From Bacillota bacterium (GTDB lineage: Bacteria > Bacillota > Sulfobacillia > UBA995 > UBA9673): 33,452 bases of DNA. Shown here piece after piece: positions 9,466-17,834 of the stretch (position 1 is its first letter; the number at the start of each line of letters is the position of its first letter). The stretch lies in NCBI GenBank assembly GCA_003599345.1, contig QZJP01000022.1:1-33452 (forward strand). Reading direction: 5' to 3'. The notes below the pieces were generated by a model that had not been told where the DNA came from, ran no database searches, and was given only the letters and a program-made list of their open reading frames with translations. The position numbers were made by a program, and so were the translations under genes.

Positions 9466-11199
9466 CTATCCGGCGCCCCCTCGCCGGCGCAGTTCAGCCG
9501 TGGCCTGCCAGTCGATGGCCGAGGTGTCGGGATCGAGGACCACCCCGTAGTGACGCCGAGCAGACTCGAGCGTCACCAGTTCCCGGATCACGTCCATGCG
9601 TACCATTTCGGGGTCTCGCTCCAGCGGGTCCCCGTAGCCTCCGCCGCCGCCCGTCCGAACGCTGCAGACATCACCTTTCTTGAGCCGGTACCCGGTATAC
9701 TTCATGACGGTTTTCTCACCGGCCGTACCCGGGTTGACGACCACGAGGTCGTGAGCCCCCTCCTTACCGCCGCTCATTCCCCAGGGCCGGCAATACGACC
9801 GGTCCATGATGCAAGTCATGAAGCCCTCGTCGGCCAGGAGCCGGTAATCCCGGTAGTGCCCGAGCCCGCCTCTGAACTTGCCGGGTCCCCCGGAGTCCTC
9901 ACGCAGGGAGTACCGCTCGAGGCGGAGGGGGAACTTGGACTCGATGACTTCCGCAGGAATATTGCGCGTGTCTCCGTCGGCGATGAAGATCATGACGTTC
10001 TCGCCGTCACGGTCGGGGAACGCGCCCCACCCGCCGCCCTCGGGCTCCTGCTGGATGAACTGCCGGCCCGTGGCCGGGTCGACCCCGTAAATCATGAACC
10101 CCGCCATATCGCCGTAGTGCGCGGCGGGGACGGCATCACCCAGGGCCGGGGCTAAGGCCTTCAGCACCACGTCGATGAGGACGATGAGGCTAATCCCATA
10201 GAGGAAGGCCGGACCCGGAGGCTTCACGTTGAACATGGAGTTGGACGGCACGATGAGCTTCAGCGGGGCGAAGTTGCCCTCGTTGACCGGTGACAACGGG
10301 TCGGTCGCGCATTTCAAAGCCACGCGGCACCCGGATACGCTGGCCGCCAGCCCGCAGTTCAAGGGCCCAAGGGTCTGCTCGGAAGAGCCGGTGAGGTCAA
10401 CGGTCATCTCGTCGCCCGATATGGTGACCGTCGCCTTGATGTAGAGCGGCTCGGTGCCCACGCCGTCGTTATCGAGGTACCCTTCGGCCAAGTAGGTGCC
10501 GTCGGGCATCCGGGCAATGGCCTGCCTGACCGACTCCTCGCCCTGGCGGAGCATCTCCGCCACCGCCTCTAGGACGGTCTCCCGGCCGAAGCGCTCCACC
10601 AGCTCGAGGAACCGTTGCTCGCCGGTCCGCGCCGCCGCTATCTGGGCCCTGAGGTCACCCATGTGAGCCTCCGGCCAGCGCACGTTGTCCTTGATGATCT
10701 GCAGGATGCTGCGGTTGACCTTCCCTTCCTCGTAGAGGCGGACCGACCGCAGCCGGAGTCCCTCCTGGAAGATGTCGGTGCAGTCGTGCGACCCGCCCGG
10801 GGACTTGCCGCCGATGTCGAGCCAGTGGGCCCGGCTGGCCGTGAACCCCACCAACTCGCCGTCCGCGTAGACCGGGCTGATGACCGTAACGTCGTTGACG
10901 TGTGAGCCGGTAGTGTATGTGTCGTTGATCATGTAGACGTCGCCCGGCTTGATCTCGGCCAGGCCTACGTCAGCGATGACCGTCTTTATGGCCGCCCCCA
11001 GATTCCCGAGGAAAATGGGAAGCCCGGCCGCCTGGGCGATCATGTTCCCGCGGGCATCGAAGACCCCCACGCTGAAGTCCAGCACCTCGTAGATTATGGG
11101 GTTGTAAGAGGTGCGCATCAGGTTGATCCGCATCTCGTTCGCCGCCGCGATGAAACCGTGCCTGAGAACCTCCAAAGTGACGGGGTCTACCCGCTTCAC
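9466..11199 (-). CDS. Hydantoinase B/oxoprolinase family protein (HyuB copy 3)
   Basis: MKRVDPVTLEVLRHGFIAAANEMRINLMRTSYNPIIYEVLDFSVGVFDARGNMIAQAAGLPIFLGNLGAAIK..., VRTGGGGGYGDPLERDP; closely similar to copy 1. Confidence 0.95.
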   Translation of the reverse strand: MKRVDPVTLEVLRHGFIAAANEMRINLMRTSYNPIIYEVLDFSVGVFDARGNMIAQAAGLPIFLGNLGAAIKTVIADVGLAEIKPGDVYMINDTYTTGSHVNDVTVISPVYADGELVGFTASRAHWLDIGGKSPGGSHDCTDIFQEGLRLRSVRLYEEGKVNRSILQIIKDNVRWPEAHMGDLRAQIAAARTGEQRFLELVERFGRETVLEAVAEMLRQGEESVRQAIARMPDGTYLAEGYLDNDGVGTEPLYIKATVTISGDEMTVDLTGSSEQTLGPLNCGLAASVSGCRVALKCATDPLSPVNEGNFAPLKLIVPSNSMFNVKPPGPAFLYGISLIVLIDVVLKALAPALGDAVPAAHYGDMAGFMIYGVDPATGRQFIQQEPEGGGWGAFPDRDGENVMIFIADGDTRNIPAEVIESKFPLRLERYSLREDSGGPGKFRGGLGHYRDYRLLADEGFMTCIMDRSYCRPWGMSGGKEGAHDLVVVNPGTAGEKTVMKYTGYRLKKGDVCSVRTGGGGGYGDPLERDPEMVRMDVIRELVTLESARRHYGVVLDPDTSAIDWQATAELRRRGGAG

Positions 11200-11211
11200 G
11201 TCAAGCGCCTC

Positions 11212-13275
11212 CTACCCGTTCTTCCGGATGAGCATGTTCCCGTAAGCCGAGACCGTGGCGGTCCATCCAGGCGGGACGACCGTGGTCGACCCCGGCTCCT
11301 CCACGACCGCCGGGCCGGCCAGCTTGTTGCCGGCCAGGAGCCGTTCGCGCTCGTAGATTGGGGTCCGCTCGTTCCAACCGAGCGACGGGAAGTAGACCTT
11401 CCGGGTTCCCTTGAGGGCCTGGGCCTCGGGGCCGGCACCGCCCCGGGCGAGCTCGCGGAGCCTTGGGTTTACGACGAGCCCCACCGCCGTCAGCCTGAGG
11501 TTGACTATCTCAGTCGGCTCCTCAGGGGCGGAGTGCCCGTAGTTGCGCTTATGCAGCTCGTGGAACCTCGACTCGAGGTTGGCTTGCCAGTCGGTGTCGC
11601 CGGCCTCTTCGCCGAACGGCACGTTGACCGACCACTCCTGGCCCACGTAACGCATGTCGGCCGACCGCACGAACCTGCGCTTCTCCCGGGGAACGTCCTC
11701 CTGTTCAAGGACCTCGCCTGCCCGCTTTGCGAGCGAGTCAAACCTCTCGTCGAGCGTCGCCCGGTCGACTTCGCGCGTCTTGGTCAGAAAGGTCCAGGCG
11801 AAGTCGTGCCTGATGTCGGAGTAGAGCATCCCGAGGGCGGAGAACTGCCCCGGGGCCACGGGCACGAGGACTGTGGGTATCTCGAGCTCGGCAGCCACGT
11901 CGCATGCGTGCATCGGGCCGGCCCCGCCGAACGCCACCAGGGCAAACTCGCGCGGCGACAGCCCGCGCTCGACGGTCACGGCCCGAACGGCGTAGGCCAT
12001 CTTGGTGTTAACCACGCGGAGGATGCCCGCCGCGGCTGCGGTGCGGTCGAGCTTCAGCGGGCCTGCGACCTTCTCGTCGAGTCGCTTGGCCGAGAGGTCG
12101 GGCCTCACGGCCATTTCGCCCCCGAGGAAGTAGTCGGGGTTGAGGCGGCCGAGAACCAGGTTGGCGTCGGTAGTCGTGACCTCCGTGCCACCCTTGTCGT
12201 AGCAGACCGGCCCGGGTTCAGCCCCGGCGCTCTGCGGCCCCACGTTCAGGGCCCCCACCGAATCAACCCAAGCTATGGAACCGCCGCCGGCCCCGATGGA
12301 CTGGACGTCGACCATCGGAACCAGCAGCGGGTGGCGTTCAATCTTGTACTCCGTCCGGATAAGGACGTTCCCGTCGATGCTGACGCACACGTCCGTGCTC
12401 GTCCCGCCCATGTCGAATCCAATGGCCCGAGGTATCTTCTCGAGGCCCGAAACCTGGGCCGTCCCCACCGCGCCCCCTGCCGGTCCGGACATGAGCGTGC
12501 TCACCGGGCTCAGCTTGGTAACCTCTACCGACGAGACGCCGCCCGAGGACTGGCAGATGAAAAGACGGTGCATGTAGCCCTGCCTCTCGAGCTGGGTCTC
12601 CATGTTGGAGAGGTACCGGTCGACTATCGGGCGGATATAGGCGTTGATGGCCACCGTGCTCGTTCGCTCGTACTCCCGCCACTCGCGAGCCACATCGTGG
12701 GACAGGGAAACCGTGGCCTCGGGGTACTCCTCGGCAAGAATCTCGCCGATACGGTCCTCGTGTGCGGCGTTGGCGTAGGAGTGGATCAGGCAGACGGCGA
12801 TGGATCTGACGCCCTCGGCCTTGAACTTACGAACACAGGCCCTGACCTCGTCCTCGTCGAGGGGGGTGACCACGTTACCCCGGGCGTCGAGCCGCTCGGT
12901 GACTTCGAGCCGGTGCTCCCTGGGCACCAGCGGCTCAGGCTTGCGGTAACGCAGATCGTACATGCTCTCCCGGTTGTGACGGCCGATGTCGTAGATGTCG
13001 CGGAAGCCCCTCGTGGTGATGAGGCCGGCCTTCTCACCGCGCCGCATCAGAAACGCGTTGAGCCCGACGGTGGTCCCGTGCACGATCATCGAGACACGGT
13101 CCATGCTGTCGGACACCTTGCGGATGCCGGCCTCCACACCGAACCAGAAGTCCCGCGGCGTGGACGGCGTCTTGTACAGGGACAGGTCGCCGGACTTCTC
13201 GTCCAGGACGACTATGTCGGTAAAGGTCCCGCCGATGTCGACCCCCACGCGGTAGCCCCGATCACCTTCTGGCAC
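11212..13275 (-). CDS. Hydantoinase A/oxoprolinase family protein (HyuA copy 2)
   Basis: YRVGVDIGGTFTDIVVLDEKSGDLSLYKTPSTP..., FDMGGTSTDVCVS, FGGAGPMHACDVAAELEIPTVLVP; GTG at 13275 preferred over ORF-track start 13305 (which overlaps the upstream gene). Confidence 0.95.
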   Translation of the reverse strand: MPEGDRGYRVGVDIGGTFTDIVVLDEKSGDLSLYKTPSTPRDFWFGVEAGIRKVSDSMDRVSMIVHGTTVGLNAFLMRRGEKAGLITTRGFRDIYDIGRHNRESMYDLRYRKPEPLVPREHRLEVTERLDARGNVVTPLDEDEVRACVRKFKAEGVRSIAVCLIHSYANAAHEDRIGEILAEEYPEATVSLSHDVAREWREYERTSTVAINAYIRPIVDRYLSNMETQLERQGYMHRLFICQSSGGVSSVEVTKLSPVSTLMSGPAGGAVGTAQVSGLEKIPRAIGFDMGGTSTDVCVSIDGNVLIRTEYKIERHPLLVPMVDVQSIGAGGGSIAWVDSVGALNVGPQSAGAEPGPVCYDKGGTEVTTTDANLVLGRLNPDYFLGGEMAVRPDLSAKRLDEKVAGPLKLDRTAAAAGILRVVNTKMAYAVRAVTVERGLSPREFALVAFGGAGPMHACDVAAELEIPTVLVPVAPGQFSALGMLYSDIRHDFAWTFLTKTREVDRATLDERFDSLAKRAGEVLEQEDVPREKRRFVRSADMRYVGQEWSVNVPFGEEAGDTDWQANLESRFHELHKRNYGHSAPEEPTEIVNLRLTAVGLVVNPRLRELARGGAGPEAQALKGTRKVYFPSLGWNERTPIYERERLLAGNKLAGPAVVEEPGSTTVVPPGWTATVSAYGNMLIRKNG

Positions 13276-13282
13276 GCAGTCC

Positions 13283-15016
13283 TCACCCTTTCTTGAGCTG
13301 GTCACGCAACTCGGCCGTGGCGACGGGGTCGACGGTCAACAACCCTGGGTCGACGACAACCCCGTAGACGCGTCGGGCCTCCTCTATGGTCACGTAGTCT
13401 CGCTTCACGTCGAGGCGTACGGCTTCGGGGTCGCGCTCGAGGGGGTCCCCGTAACCTCCGCCGCCCCCGGTCCTGACGCTGACCACGTCGCCCGCCTTCA
13501 GGCGGTGTCCCGTGGCCTTCATCAGCCGCCTCGCCCCGGGCAGAGCTTCGTTGATGACGACAACGCTGTGCTCGCCGTCGTGGCCCCTGAAGACTCCCCA
13601 GGGGCGGAAGACCGAGCGGTCCATGATGCAAGTGGTCTGGGCGTCGTGGCCCAGGATGCGGTAGTCGCGGTAGTGGCCGAGCCCCCCGCGGTAGCGGCCC
13701 GCCCCTCCCGACCCCTCTCTGAGGGCGTATCGCTCGACCCTCAGCGGGAAGCGGTTCTCGATTATCTCCGCCGGGCAGTTGTGGGTGTCGCCGTCGGCCA
13801 GGAAAATCATTACGTTCTCGCCGTCGAAGCCGGCCCCGGCGCCCCACCCCCCGCCTTCGGGCTCCTGGTGGATGTAGGGGCGGCCGGTCCCCGGGTTGAC
13901 TCCGAAGATCATGAACCCGCCCATCTCGCCGTAGTGCCCGGCCGGGATGCGGTCGGGGAGGGCGGGCGAGAGGGCCTTGAGAACGGCCTCGATGAGCATG
14001 TTCAAGCTCATCATGTAAAGGAACGTGGACGCCGGGTAGGTGGCGTTGAAGAGCGACCCTTCCGGGGCCACGACCTCGAGAGGAGCGAAGTGCCCCTCGT
14101 TGGCCGGCTGGTGCGGGGAAGTCAGGCATTTGAAGGCGATGCGGCAGCCGCAGATAGTCGCCGGAAAACCGCAGTTGATGGGGCCCTGGACCGCCGGTGA
14201 CGACCCACCGAGGTCAAACAGCATCCGGTCCTTGTCGACTGTCACCGTCACCCTGATGCGGACGGGGTCTTTGCCGACGCCGTCGTTGTCGAGGTAGGTA
14301 TCGGCGGAGTAGACTCCGTCGGGGATGCGGCCGATGGCCTGGCGGGCTAGAGTCTCCCCCTGGGCGATGAGCTCGGCCATGCCCTCGACGACAACGTCCC
14401 TCCCCAGCCTCGACGCCAACTCGACGACCCGGTTCTCGCCCGTCCGGCATGCCGCCACCTGAGCTCTCAGGTCTCCCATGTGGCTTTCCGGGTAGCGGAC
14501 ATTGTCGTGGAGGATGCGGTAGACGCTCCGGTCCAGGCGGTCCTCGCGGAAGAGACGGACCGACCGCAGGCGTATGCCTTCCTGGAAGACGTCCGTCGAG
14601 TCGGTGCTGCCTCCGGGGTCCTTCCCCCCAAGGTCGAGCCAGTGCGCCCGGGCGGCGGTGAACCCCACGACCTCCGGGCCGCAGAAGATCGGGCTGATGG
14701 CCGTCACATCGTTGACGTGGTTGCCTGTCAGGTACGGGTCATTGATCAGGTAGACGTCGCCGGGCCTCATGTCCGCGAGCCCGACGTCTTTCACTACCTG
14801 ACCGACGGCGATGCCCAGGTTGCCGAGGAAGATCGGGAGGCCGGCGGCTTGGGCCACCATACGGCAGTCGCGGTCGAACAGCCCGACGCTGAAGTCGAGG
14901 ACCTCGTAGATGATTGGGTTGTAGGCCGTGCGCATGAGGTTCGACCGCATCTCGTCAGACGCGGCGACAAGACCGTTGCGGATGACCTCGAGTGTTACGG
15001 GGTCGACTCTACCCAT
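13283..15016 (-). CDS. Hydantoinase B/oxoprolinase family protein (HyuB copy 4)
   Basis: MGRVDPVTLEVIRNGLVAASDEMRSNLMRTAYNPIIYEVLDFSVGLFDRDCRMVAQAAGLPIFLGNLGIAVGQ..., VRTGGGGGYGDPLERDP. Confidence 0.95.
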   Translation of the reverse strand: MGRVDPVTLEVIRNGLVAASDEMRSNLMRTAYNPIIYEVLDFSVGLFDRDCRMVAQAAGLPIFLGNLGIAVGQVVKDVGLADMRPGDVYLINDPYLTGNHVNDVTAISPIFCGPEVVGFTAARAHWLDLGGKDPGGSTDSTDVFQEGIRLRSVRLFREDRLDRSVYRILHDNVRYPESHMGDLRAQVAACRTGENRVVELASRLGRDVVVEGMAELIAQGETLARQAIGRIPDGVYSADTYLDNDGVGKDPVRIRVTVTVDKDRMLFDLGGSSPAVQGPINCGFPATICGCRIAFKCLTSPHQPANEGHFAPLEVVAPEGSLFNATYPASTFLYMMSLNMLIEAVLKALSPALPDRIPAGHYGEMGGFMIFGVNPGTGRPYIHQEPEGGGWGAGAGFDGENVMIFLADGDTHNCPAEIIENRFPLRVERYALREGSGGAGRYRGGLGHYRDYRILGHDAQTTCIMDRSVFRPWGVFRGHDGEHSVVVINEALPGARRLMKATGHRLKAGDVVSVRTGGGGGYGDPLERDPEAVRLDVKRDYVTIEEARRVYGVVVDPGLLTVDPVATAELRDQLKKG

Positions 15017-15023
15017 AGGCGGC

Positions 15024-15869
15024 TCAGAGCCCCTTGATGAGGTTCACGGTCAGGGTGAACTCGGTGAGCCCCATGAAGAACACGGCGAACCCGACGGCGA
15101 GCGCGCCGGCCACCATCAGAGTCCCGATGACGTCTTTGCGCCCGAACTTCGTCGCCCTGAGGTAGGTGCGGCGCTTGAGGTCGTAGCCGAAGCCTCGGGA
15201 AAGGAGGGCCGCCGCCATGAGTTCGGCCGAGGCCACCGAGCGGAACAACGTCGGGATGAGGACGGGAAAGTACGACGCCACACGCTTTAACGGGTTCTTC
15301 GTGCTTGCGCCCTTCCATCCCCTGGCCTGCTGCGCCTCTAGAACGCCGGTTATCTGCGAGAAGAGTACCGGAATATAGCTGATGGCCGTGCTGATGGCCA
15401 TACCGAACTCAGCCGGGGCTCCCAGCCGTACGAAGCCGAGAGCCATCTCGGTCGGAGCCGTGCAGACGGTGAGCAGCATGGCGGCTGTCAGGATGACGCT
15501 GAACCGGAAGACGAGCGCGATGGAGAAGACGAGGGTTTCCAGATAGACCGGGAGCCCGGGCCCGTGCCCGAACATGGCCGGCCAGGCGTAGCCGAGGAAG
15601 AGCGAGCCCTCCGGTTCCTGGTAGAGGAAGAAGTTCAGGATGAAGATGAGGATGAGGATGGGTAAGCCGGGAGCGAGCGCGGCCCAGAGGAGCTTCAGCG
15701 GCAACCTGGCCATGCGCGTGATGATGCCTTGGACCACGATGAGCCCGAGGAGAAGCAGCGGATCCTCCCATAGCACACAGATGAGTGTGAGCATGAGGAA
15801 GCCGAAGAACTTCACCCGCGGGTCGAGCTGGTGGATGATGGAGCCGGTCGGAATGTAGTCCCGCCTCAT
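15024..15869 (-). CDS. ECF transporter T component (transmembrane)
   Basis: MRRDYIPTGSIIHQLDPRVKFFGFLMLTLICVLWEDP... (typical EcfT N-terminus), AQQARGWKGA, multiple TM segments. ATG at 15869 overlaps the upstream stop (ATGA); the ORF-track ORF from 16511 is an out-of-frame read-through extension into the ABC gene. Confidence 0.93.
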   Translation of the reverse strand: MRRDYIPTGSIIHQLDPRVKFFGFLMLTLICVLWEDPLLLLGLIVVQGIITRMARLPLKLLWAALAPGLPILILIFILNFFLYQEPEGSLFLGYAWPAMFGHGPGLPVYLETLVFSIALVFRFSVILTAAMLLTVCTAPTEMALGFVRLGAPAEFGMAISTAISYIPVLFSQITGVLEAQQARGWKGASTKNPLKRVASYFPVLIPTLFRSVASAELMAAALLSRGFGYDLKRRTYLRATKFGRKDVIGTLMVAGALAVGFAVFFMGLTEFTLTVNLIKGL

Positions 15870-17620
15870 ACGAGTGCCTCCTTGAGCCGTACGAAATACT
15901 CCACGGCTTCCTCTACCGTCCTGAACCCACCCGGCAGCCCGTATTCCGATAGCTGCTGGGCGAAGAGCATCAGCTGCGGTGGCTTGAGGGCCGATTCCTT
16001 GAGGATGTCCACCGCCGCGAACGTTTCTCTGACAGGCGAGTCGAGAAGGAGGGTCCCGCCCTTGAGGACCACGATGCGTTCGCAGTACTCGGCGGCGAGG
16101 GCCATGCTGTGGGTGATGACGATGACCGTCTTCCCCTCTTGGTTCAGGGCCTTGGCCAGGTCCATGATCTCGTGGCTCCCGCGTTGGTCTTGCCCTGTCG
16201 TCGGCTCGTCGAGCACGACCATCTCCGGCTTCATGCTGAGCACGGATGCCACCGCCACGCGCTGCTTCTCGCCCTTGCTGAGGAAGAACGGGTTGCGGCC
16301 GAGAAGGGACGTGATCTGCATGGCCTCGGCGGCCTCCCGAACCCGGGCGTCTATCTCCTCTTTGGGGAGGCCCAGGTTCTTGGGCCCGTAGGCTATCTCC
16401 TCGAAGACCTTGGACTTGAAGATCTGGGCGTCGGGGTCCTGAAACACGTATCCGACGTGGGCCGCAAGCTCGGCGATAGTCATGCCCGAGGTATCCTTGC
16501 CCATGACCCACAGCCGACCGGCCGACGGTCTTAAGAGGCCGTTGAGGTGCTTGACGAGCGTTGTCTTGCCCGAGCCGTTCTGGCCGAGGATGCCCACGAA
16601 CTCTCCCCGGCGGATTTCGAGGTCGATGCCCTTGAGGGCCTCGGTTCCGTCGTCGTACGTGTGCCTCAGGCCCTCGACCTTCACGACGACCTCGCCGTTG
16701 ACCCGAGGAGCCGGCTCGAAGGGGAACTCGATGGCCTGGGCGGCCCTGCGGGTCCTACCGGGGTCGGGGAGCATGTCCTTCATCATGCTCACGGCCTCCT
16801 TGGTTGTCGCGGGGAGGCCCGGCACCGGGAAGCCACGCTCGCGCAACCTGGCCATGAGCAAGGTCACCTGCGGCAGGCTGAGGCCCAGCTCCACCAGTTG
16901 CTCGACCTGCTCGAGGACTTCCCTGGGGTTCCCGTCGAGGACCACGCGCCCTTGGTCGAGAACGACAAGCCGGTCAACGAGTTCCATGAGTTCTTCGAGC
17001 TTGTGCTCGACGATCACAATGGTTAGGTTGAAGTCCTTGACGAGCTTGCGGAGGAGGTCGAAAACCACGGTCGTGCCGATGGGGTCGATGTTCGAGGTCG
17101 GTTCGTCAAGGACGAGGACGTTGGGTGACATCGCCAGGGTGGCGGCCAGGGCGCAGGCCTGCTTCTCGCCCCCGGAGAGGTAGTGCGGGTTCCGGTCGAG
17201 ATAGCGGTGGAGCCGGGTGAGGTCGACCAACTCATCTATCCTGGCCCTGATCTCGTCCGGCGGCATGCAGTAGTTCTCGGGTCCGAAAGCAATCTCGTCG
17301 CGCACCGTCGGCGCCACGAGCTGAGCGTCCGGGTCCTGGAACAGCAGCCCGCATATCCGTGACAGAGCGTAGACCGGGTAGGTCTTGTTGTCTACCTCCT
17401 CGTGGAGGATGACCTTCCCCTTCATCTCCCCCCGGTAGAGCTGCGGGATCAGGCCGTTCATGGCCAGGCACGCGGACGTCTTGCCGGCCCCGCTGGCCCC
17501 GGTGATCAGGACAATCTGACCCTCCTGGATTCCCAGGTCGAGGTTTGCGACCGCCGGACGTTCGCTGTCGCGGTACTGGAAGGAGAAGTTGTCGAAACGC
17601 ACTATGGCCACGTATGCCAT
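15866..17620 (-). CDS. ECF transporter ATPase, two fused ABC domains (A-A')
   Basis: 584 aa with two ABC modules: ITGASGAGKTSACLAMNGL ... LSGGEKQACALAATLAMSPNVLVLDEPTS and ILGQNGSGKTTLVKHLNGLL ... LSKGEKQRVAVASVLSMKPEMVVLDEPTT; AGGAGGGA before ATG. Confidence 0.95.
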   Translation of the reverse strand: MAYVAIVRFDNFSFQYRDSERPAVANLDLGIQEGQIVLITGASGAGKTSACLAMNGLIPQLYRGEMKGKVILHEEVDNKTYPVYALSRICGLLFQDPDAQLVAPTVRDEIAFGPENYCMPPDEIRARIDELVDLTRLHRYLDRNPHYLSGGEKQACALAATLAMSPNVLVLDEPTSNIDPIGTTVVFDLLRKLVKDFNLTIVIVEHKLEELMELVDRLVVLDQGRVVLDGNPREVLEQVEQLVELGLSLPQVTLLMARLRERGFPVPGLPATTKEAVSMMKDMLPDPGRTRRAAQAIEFPFEPAPRVNGEVVVKVEGLRHTYDDGTEALKGIDLEIRRGEFVGILGQNGSGKTTLVKHLNGLLRPSAGRLWVMGKDTSGMTIAELAAHVGYVFQDPDAQIFKSKVFEEIAYGPKNLGLPKEEIDARVREAAEAMQITSLLGRNPFFLSKGEKQRVAVASVLSMKPEMVVLDEPTTGQDQRGSHEIMDLAKALNQEGKTVIVITHSMALAAEYCERIVVLKGGTLLLDSPVRETFAAVDILKESALKPPQLMLFAQQLSEYGLPGGFRTVEEAVEYFVRLKEALV

Positions 17621-17834
17621 TCCCTCCTGGATACCCGAGCCGGAGCCGGGACCGCCCGCGGAGCCCGACGCTCCGAAGATGGGCGGTGAAGCCCCGTAAG
17701 CTGAAAGTCGAATGGGGCCCGATACCTAGCGAGCTTGGGTTATGGATACCGGTGGTGCTCCCTATGAGGGATGTTGCTCTTTTGCCGATGGGAGGCTGCT
17801 CTCGCGCACTACCCCGCGGGGGAAAGCAGGCTCC

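Noticed and set aside
11158-13296. 712-aa plus-strand ORF (also 3488-4852 + and 5428-6666 +)
   Set aside because: Antisense shadows of the high-GC HyuA/HyuB genes; low-complexity Gly/Asp/Val/Arg-rich translations with no recognisable motifs.
15870-16511. N-terminal extension of the EcfT ORF
   Set aside because: Frame shadow of the EcfAA' gene (Arg/Gly-rich); the real EcfT starts at the ATG overlapping the ABC stop.
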